Shown piece by piece: positions 58,954-64,000 of a stretch of DNA of 64,000 nt. Source of the stretch: Streptomyces sp. 150FB (GTDB taxonomy: Bacteria; Actinomycetota; Actinomycetes; Streptomycetales; Streptomycetaceae); NCBI RefSeq assembly GCF_000818195.1, contig NZ_JTHL01000002.1, forward strand, positions 1-64,000, written 5' to 3'. A program made the position numbers and the translations under genes. Under the pieces are notes generated by a model, which was not told where the DNA came from, did not search any database, and saw only the letters and a list, made by a program, of their open reading frames with translations. Each line of letters begins with the position of its first letter. Position 1 is the stretch's first letter.

Positions 58954-61161
58954 TCAGAGGTCGGAGGGGAGTTGGTGTCCGGTCTCTGCGTCGTAGGAGA
59001 TGCCGGTGGGGGAGAGTCGGATGGTCCGGACGATGCCCGGAGAACCCTTCTGCCAGGTCTTGCCGCCGACCGCTACCTGGACCGTGACGTCGGCGAGCGG
59101 GTCGGTGACCGGCAGCGTGACTTCTGGGGTCAGGGGGTACCAGCCGTCTTTCTGGACGCTGCTGGCTGTCTTGCCGTCCGCGTCGATGCGCAGGTACTGG
59201 GCGTTTCGGTCGAAGTAGGAGCGCAGTTCCAGGGTCACGTGGTCTCTGCCGGTGCTCCATTGGGCGATGGCGTAGGCGTGGACGCCGTCGACGTGGAGGG
59301 CCGCTCCTGCGCGACCCTTGTAGGCGAGGGCTTTCTCCGCGCGTTCTTGCTGCTGCTGTTCGTCGTGGGTGTGGTGGACCACCCCTGCGGTTGCGAGCGA
59401 CAGGGCGGCGACGGCGGCGACGTAGGGCCAGGTGCGGCGCCGAGGCGACGGATCGCCAAGGTGGTTGGGAGCCGGTGCGGGCGGTGCCGCGGGTACGGGG
59501 GCTGGCTGGGGTCCGCTGTACCACTGCTGTCCGTTGTTGCTGGTGGCGAACCAGTCAGGATTGTCGCCCATGCCCGTTTCCTTTCTCATGCGGATGACGG
59601 TGGCACGAAGCTGGGTGGCCTGTTCGGGGTTTCCGCACACGTCCGCGACGTGGGCCCGGGTGGACAACCAGGAGGCGGCCTGGGGGGAGTTGATGCCGTG
59701 GGCGGTGATGTCCGAGCGCTCGCCGATGGCGGCGAGGTCTGCGGCCTCGCTGCACCGGCCCTCCGTCGCGGCCTGGACGACATCGTGGTGTCGGGTGTCG
59801 ATGTCGATCACGTTGGGCGGCAGCTCCCAGTCCCAGCCGTTCTCACCCTCGCCGCTGCCAGTGCTGAGGGATTCCTGCTCGACGGGTGCCGGCAGGCCCT
59901 CCCACTGGTCCTTGTGCTGATCGTCCGCGGGCTCCTCCTCGAGGTCTACCGGCCCTTCGTCTTCGCGTTCAGTTTCGGCTTCGAGCGAGAGGGCCTGCTG
60001 GGCGGTGCGGCGCCGTGATGAGGTGTCGGTCAGCGTGGCTTCGTCGTCGGTGAGGATGGTCTGGATGATGTCGACGTGGTCGGGGCCGACTTTCCATACG
60101 GCTTGTCCCGGGTCCAGGGTCGGGATCATGTCGATGGCCCAGACGGGCAGGCCCAGCAGCGCCCCGACGATCGCGGCTTCCTCGGGGCCCAGGCGTCCGA
60201 CGTGGGCGACCTCGCACAGGCGGGCCAGGTCCTGCGCCCGGCCGTCTCCCAGGTCCGACAGGGTGTGCATGACCACGTCCAGCGACAGGCCGGCCTTGCG
60301 GGAGTTCTTCAGCAGGCGCTGGATCAGCTCGCTGGTGGCCGGGGACAGCAGGATCTGCCAGGCCTCTTCGATCACCAGGTGCCGGTGTACGGCGGTCGAC
60401 TGGGGCAGCCACACATGCTCGGCCCAGCACGAGACGGCGGCCATCAGCGAGGGGATCGCCGGGCTGTTGCGGTCAAGGCCCGTGAAGTCGAAGGACAGGA
60501 TGGGCAGGTCCGTCTCGGGAAGGCGCGCCTCCTGGCCGTCGAACAGCCCGCGCAGCGAGCCTTCGGTGTAGCGGGACAGGGCGAGCGCGGCGCCCTCGCC
60601 CCACTCGGCCAGTTTGACGGCCGGCCACCGGCCGTCCTCGGGGCTGACCAGGGCGTCGACCACCCCGTTCAGCGATGTCGCCTTGGGGTGGTTCAGGGCG
60701 TGCTGCAGGGCGTGGGTGGCCTGGTAGGTGAGCGCGCCGGGTTCGACGGCGAGGATCAGCGAGCGGATGAGCTGCTCGCGGACCGCGGGCGGGAACAGTT
60801 CGCTGCACGGGTTGAGGGTGAACGTGCCGGCCTGGATGACGCGGCCCCCCAGCGAGCGCACCAGCGGCGCCCACTCGCCGGCGTTGTCCTCCCCGAAGGA
60901 GTCGATGACGACGGCCTGGTGTTGGTGGTGGAGGATCTCGCGGCGGATCCGGGTCTTGGCCGTGGTCGACTTCCCCGACCCCAGACCTCCCAAGGCGAGG
61001 CTGTTGGTCGACGGGAGGATCGCCGCGTCGGTCAAGACGGGGGAGAGATGGAAGGCGCGGCCGTCGAGGAGGGACTTCCCGATCGGGATGCCGGGGAAGG
61101 CTGCGTTGGAGGCGACGAGGGGGGTGGTGATCGCGGCGTGGGTGGAGGGCAGACGAATCAC
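58954..61161 (-). CDS. VirB4/TraC-like transfer ATPase with C-terminal membrane extension
   Basis: A 735-residue protein from GTG 61161. Walker A is LGGLGSGKSTTAK (residues 58-66 core), Walker B is HLVIEEAWQIL near 265 and KNSRKAGLSLDVVMHTLSDL follows, as in VirB4/TraE ATPases of type IV secretion. After an acidic linker (about 430-560) comes a membrane segment (TWPYVAAVAALSLATAGVV, about 577-597) and a 130-residue domain with VTLELRSYFDRNAQY. The N-terminal VirB4 domain is missing; that function may lie in the upstream gene. GTGA overlap with it. Confidence 0.85.
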   Translation of the reverse strand: MIRLPSTHAAITTPLVASNAAFPGIPIGKSLLDGRAFHLSPVLTDAAILPSTNSLALGGLGSGKSTTAKTRIRREILHHQHQAVVIDSFGEDNAGEWAPLVRSLGGRVIQAGTFTLNPCSELFPPAVREQLIRSLILAVEPGALTYQATHALQHALNHPKATSLNGVVDALVSPEDGRWPAVKLAEWGEGAALALSRYTEGSLRGLFDGQEARLPETDLPILSFDFTGLDRNSPAIPSLMAAVSCWAEHVWLPQSTAVHRHLVIEEAWQILLSPATSELIQRLLKNSRKAGLSLDVVMHTLSDLGDGRAQDLARLCEVAHVGRLGPEEAAIVGALLGLPVWAIDMIPTLDPGQAVWKVGPDHVDIIQTILTDDEATLTDTSSRRRTAQQALSLEAETEREDEGPVDLEEEPADDQHKDQWEGLPAPVEQESLSTGSGEGENGWDWELPPNVIDIDTRHHDVVQAATEGRCSEAADLAAIGERSDITAHGINSPQAASWLSTRAHVADVCGNPEQATQLRATVIRMRKETGMGDNPDWFATSNNGQQWYSGPQPAPVPAAPPAPAPNHLGDPSPRRRTWPYVAAVAALSLATAGVVHHTHDEQQQQERAEKALAYKGRAGAALHVDGVHAYAIAQWSTGRDHVTLELRSYFDRNAQYLRIDADGKTASSVQKDGWYPLTPEVTLPVTDPLADVTVQVAVGGKTWQKGSPGIVRTIRLSPTGISYDAETGHQLPSDL

Positions 61162-62231
61162 AGAATCGCCCCTTTCCTGGTGGAGGCTCCGTGCGGGGTG
61201 GTCATCAGGTGGGCGCGGTGCTGCTGACCGGGAAGCCAGTCGAGGTGGATGCGGTGCCGGTCGGCGGTGAGCGATGCCTGCCAGCGGGCGTCCGTGACCG
61301 CTTCGGGGCTGTCGCCCCACACGGTGAGGTAGGCGTCTAGGTCGACGAGGGTGGCGCCTTGGACCAGGGCGCCGTGTGTGCTGCCGCTCGCGGCCTCGTG
61401 CGCGGCGGCCTTGACCTTGTCGGTGGTGAACGCGTCCGCGGCGGCGGACTGCCACATCGCGGACCGGCGGGACTGGCCCGCCGGCAGCGGCCGGTACAGC
61501 ACGGCGAGGGAGCGGTCCGAGTCCTGTCCCAGCAGCAGCCGTGGCATCAGGTCCCCGTCACTTTCCTGTGGCCACGCGGTGATCCGCGCCGTCACCGCGA
61601 ACCGTCCGTCGTCCAACCCTGCCCACCCGGGGCCCCGTTCGGTGACGACGGGGATCGGCTCGGGGGTGAGGGGGGTGAGCGCGCCGAGGCGGGCGAACTC
61701 TCCTTCCAGGGTGTCGAGGATGCGGGCGGGCTGGCTGATCAGGCGCTTGGGGACGTGGACGGAGATCGTCTGCGTGTGGGCAGTGGCCTCGCCCACGGCG
61801 GCGTGGTGGGTGACGTGGACCTGGATGCCCGTGGTGCGGACCTGCCCGGCCGTGAACTCCAGGGCGCGGGCGAACGCCTGGTGGAACGCGGCCCGGCGCT
61901 GCGGGTCCTGCATGGTGCCGTGCTGCGGGTACAGCGCCCAGGTACTGGTCGCCCCGGGCTGGCCGCCCATCGCGCCGGGGGCGGTGCGTTCGCGCAGGTG
62001 CCGGTAACCGACCGCCGCCCACCGGGCGATCGATCGCGGGCCCGGCGCCACATTCAGCAACGCCGCGGCGGCGCCCACCGCGCCGAACGTCCACACGGGC
62101 GGCGGGCTGAGCAGCGCCGACATCAGGACGGCACTCCCGACACCCGCGTTGGCCTTCGTCAGCAGGATCTCGGCGGGGCTGAGCCCGCGCTGCAGGGCGG
62201 GGATGCGGTAACCGGGCGTCAGGGAATACAC
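61158..62231 (-). CDS. PrgI/VirB3-like type IV secretion membrane protein
   Basis: A 357-residue protein. Two hydrophobic segments near residues 30-65 (VGSAVLMSALL, FGAVGAAAALLNVA) are followed by a soluble region with HVTHHAAVGEATAH and a C-terminal basic part. Position before the ATPase and the fold pattern suggest a fused VirB3/N-terminal-VirB4 type component. ATG 62231. Confidence 0.65.
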   Translation of the reverse strand: MYSLTPGYRIPALQRGLSPAEILLTKANAGVGSAVLMSALLSPPPVWTFGAVGAAAALLNVAPGPRSIARWAAVGYRHLRERTAPGAMGGQPGATSTWALYPQHGTMQDPQRRAAFHQAFARALEFTAGQVRTTGIQVHVTHHAAVGEATAHTQTISVHVPKRLISQPARILDTLEGEFARLGALTPLTPEPIPVVTERGPGWAGLDDGRFAVTARITAWPQESDGDLMPRLLLGQDSDRSLAVLYRPLPAGQSRRSAMWQSAAADAFTTDKVKAAAHEAASGSTHGALVQGATLVDLDAYLTVWGDSPEAVTDARWQASLTADRHRIHLDWLPGQQHRAHLMTTPHGASTRKGAIL

Positions 62232-62331
62232 GGGATGATCTCCTCGAAGTCAGTGGAGCGGCCCCGGCCCCGGCGCCCAGCCCCGTACCAGGTGGCGGGG
62301 GCGGGAGCGCCGGGGCCGGGCAGCAGCTCGG

Positions 62332-63657
62332 TTACGGGTGGGATCGGTCGGGTGTCGGGCGGGGGTTCGCCGCCCGTCCCGAGGACCCCTCCCCACGGGT
62401 GTTCGGTGCCTGCGGCGGGGAGTCGGGCTGCTGCGTCTGGACAGCTGCCCGCGCGTCGCGGCGCGCCTGGGCGATCTGCGCGCTGCGGCCCGCTTCCCGG
62501 GTCGCGTTCGCAACAGCCGAGGTTGTGGTCAGCCGCGGCGAGCGCTGATGCTGCGTGACGCCGTAGGCGGCGAACAGCACGCCACGGTCCTGATGTGCCG
62601 CCCGGCCCGGTGTGGCCACCGTCCGCTGGCCACGCGGAGCGTTCTCCTGCTCGTAGACCTTCGGCACCCCAGCCCTTACCACCGCGTGCGCGAGGCGGTT
62701 GGGGACGTGGAGCTCCACCAGCTCCCGGGCGGCGCCGGCCACCCGGGGCCCGATGTAGGGCACCCCGTGGAAAATCATCCGCAGCATCAGGGCGTCCGCA
62801 GCGACCAGGAGCACGGCGTCCACCGCAAGCGAGCCCTTCGTGAACTGCACGAAGGGCGCGACCAGGAGCAGTGCGAAGGGGCAGAACATCAACCCCAGCA
62901 GCCGGTTCGCCCAGACCTTGACCGCGGCCATGTCGCCTCCCCGGGCCAGCGAGGCCAGCACCAGCGGCGCCATGCACACGAACGCGAGGATGCCGATGTT
63001 CCGCGTCAGGAACACCAGCACCGCCGTCGCCAGAGCGACCACAAGACCGGAGACGATCAGCAGGATCGCCAGCGGATTGCCCGAGTCCGCACCATGGGTG
63101 ATGTCGTCCTTGATGGCGCCGAACAGCGTCGTCTCGTTGCTGTCGAACGCGGCCGTGAACGCGCTGCTCACCGCCGTGTTCAGCAGCATCACCACGCCGG
63201 GGACGGACGCCATGCCGGCCACCGCCGCCAGCGACCAGCCGGTCGAGGCCCCCATCTGCTTCAGACGGGGCACGCCCTGCCAGGCAGTCACCGCGCACAC
63301 CACGATCACGCACACGAAAATCGCGACGGCCAGATGCTGACCGAGCCACATGAACGGCGCGTACAGGCCGCTGTCAGCCGTCTCGGGCGCCCAGCCGTGC
63401 TTCGGCGCGAGCAACCCGGTGATGTCTTTGATCAGGCTGTCGGCGAGCTGCTTGACCTGCTCGGTGGCGCTGCCAGTGATGCCGCCACCGGGGAGGCCGC
63501 CTCCCCCGCCCGGGCTGCTGTCGCAGTAGTCCTTCATCGGGCCGGGGATGCCGGAGCACGGGTCCTTTCCGCCGGCCCCGCCGGTCCTGCGTTCGCAGTA
63601 GTCCTGGGCCAAGCCGAACAGTTTGTCGCAGTTGACCTTGTCGTTGGTGTTGGCCAT
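62332..63657 (-). CDS. VirB6/TrbL-like multi-spanning channel protein
   Basis: A 441-residue protein from ATG 63657. A Cys/Gly-rich N-terminus (CDKLFGLAQDYCERR, GGGGGLPGGG) precedes six or so membrane helices between residues 105 and 310 (AVAIFVCVIVVCAVTAW, LAILLIVSGLVVALATAVLV, FVCMAPLVLASLARG, FCPFALLLVAPFVQF). A long hydrophilic tail ends it. Typical of actinobacterial conjugation clusters. Confidence 0.85.
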   Translation of the reverse strand: MANTNDKVNCDKLFGLAQDYCERRTGGAGGKDPCSGIPGPMKDYCDSSPGGGGGLPGGGITGSATEQVKQLADSLIKDITGLLAPKHGWAPETADSGLYAPFMWLGQHLAVAIFVCVIVVCAVTAWQGVPRLKQMGASTGWSLAAVAGMASVPGVVMLLNTAVSSAFTAAFDSNETTLFGAIKDDITHGADSGNPLAILLIVSGLVVALATAVLVFLTRNIGILAFVCMAPLVLASLARGGDMAAVKVWANRLLGLMFCPFALLLVAPFVQFTKGSLAVDAVLLVAADALMLRMIFHGVPYIGPRVAGAARELVELHVPNRLAHAVVRAGVPKVYEQENAPRGQRTVATPGRAAHQDRGVLFAAYGVTQHQRSPRLTTTSAVANATREAGRSAQIAQARRDARAAVQTQQPDSPPQAPNTRGEGSSGRAANPRPTPDRSHP

Positions 63658-63662
63658 GCCCG

Positions 63663-63938
63663 TCAGCCCTTGGCGTCGGTGACGGTGGAGAACAGCTCAC
63701 TGCCGTACAGGGCGAGGATCACGGCGACGAACAGTGTGCCCAGCGCCATCGACCCCTTGCGCAGCGCGCCCTTGGGGTCACCGGAGACCTGGAGCAGCAT
63801 GCGCAGCGCGATGACGGCGATCACTGCGGCGACGCCCTTGGTGACCAGGCCGCCGCCGGTCATGCCGATGGTCTTGAAGAAGTCGTTGAACCCGCCGGAC
63901 ATGTCGACGGGCGCGGCGAGGTTGATGAAGGTGCGCAT
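63663..63938 (-). CDS. Small two-segment membrane protein (VirB2-like position)
   Basis: A 91-residue protein from ATG 63938 with two hydrophobic segments (VTKGVAAVIAVIALRMLL and MALGTLFVAVILALYGSELF). Size and place before the VirB6-like gene suit a pilin-like or accessory subunit; sequence alone does not prove it. Confidence 0.7.
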   Translation of the reverse strand: MRTFINLAAPVDMSGGFNDFFKTIGMTGGGLVTKGVAAVIAVIALRMLLQVSGDPKGALRKGSMALGTLFVAVILALYGSELFSTVTDAKG

Positions 63939-63941
63939 GGG

Positions 63942-63998
63942 TCAGATCTCCCTGCTGGGGTGGGGTGCGGGGCGGGCGATGGCGTACAGGTCGGTCAT
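63942..63998 (-). CDS. 3' end of a gene running off the window
   Basis: An open frame ending at TGA 63942 reads MTDLYAIARPAPHPSREI from an ATG at 63998, two bases from the window edge. It is probably the last part of a longer minus-strand gene of the transfer cluster; it could also be a very short gene. Confidence 0.35.
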   Translation of the reverse strand: MTDLYAIARPAPHPSREI

Positions 63999-64000
63999 CG

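Noticed and set aside
1..64000. tRNA or rRNA genes
   Set aside because: No cloverleaf-like segment with T-loop and acceptor stem, or rRNA-like sequence, was seen on either strand by eye; a dedicated scan was not possible.

Overview
The window begins at a physical DNA end. Bases 1-169 are a run of tight palindromes with 3-nt loops, the archetypal Streptomyces telomere, so base 1 is probably the true left terminus of a linear replicon. High GC, frequent GTG starts, start-stop overlaps (GTGA/ATGA), a WhiB-like gene and ECF sigma factors all fit Streptomyces. ParAB with a palindromic parS-like site and a transfer-type secretion cluster on the right favour a linear plasmid over a chromosome arm, although an arm cannot be excluded.

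Layout. 0.4-3.9 kb: telomere-proximal pair ending in a TtrA-like helicase. 4.0-8.4 kb: OLD-family nuclease facing an overlapping two-gene operon of nuclease-like proteins (candidate defence island). 8.6-14.1 kb: Tn7/Tn5053-type transposition genes tniQ, tnsA-like, tnsB, tnsC; the TnsA homologue seems to lack its catalytic residues. 14.3-24 kb: a decayed region with a replication-relaxation gene tail, an ECF sigma factor with membrane segments, a structured leader before a 40-codon gene, a broken parA with an intact partner, two 12-bp tandem arrays, several palindromes, and a decayed second copy of the telomere helicase. 24-38 kb: accessory genes including a HEPN-like protein, a PIN-domain protein, a LexA-like mini repressor, a replication-relaxation protein, Ku, a pentapeptide-repeat protein and an ECF sigma factor with a SnoaL-like tail.

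38.5-39.1 kb is a transposase-less element with long inverted ends carrying a HEAT-like gene. At 39.1-41.1 kb lies an apparently functional parAB locus with two copies of an 18-bp palindrome; its ParA has the Walker A block and the following DPQAS block in swapped order. 41.2-49.1 kb holds a methyltransferase, IS and integrase wrecks, a small metabolic cassette (2OG oxygenase, alpha/beta hydrolase, divergent XRE regulator) and a truncated duplicate of genes found at 55.6 kb.

51.0-64 kb is a long minus-strand series of mostly coupled genes: WhiB-like, ASCH, GGDEF, nucleotide kinase and Cys-rich proteins, then a type IV secretion core (VirB4-like ATPase, PrgI/VirB3-like, VirB6/TrbL-like, small two-segment membrane protein) presumably for conjugation. 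Several genes at 17-29 kb carry single-base frame breaks; these may be true decay or unpolished sequence. All family assignments are from reading motifs; no database search was run.
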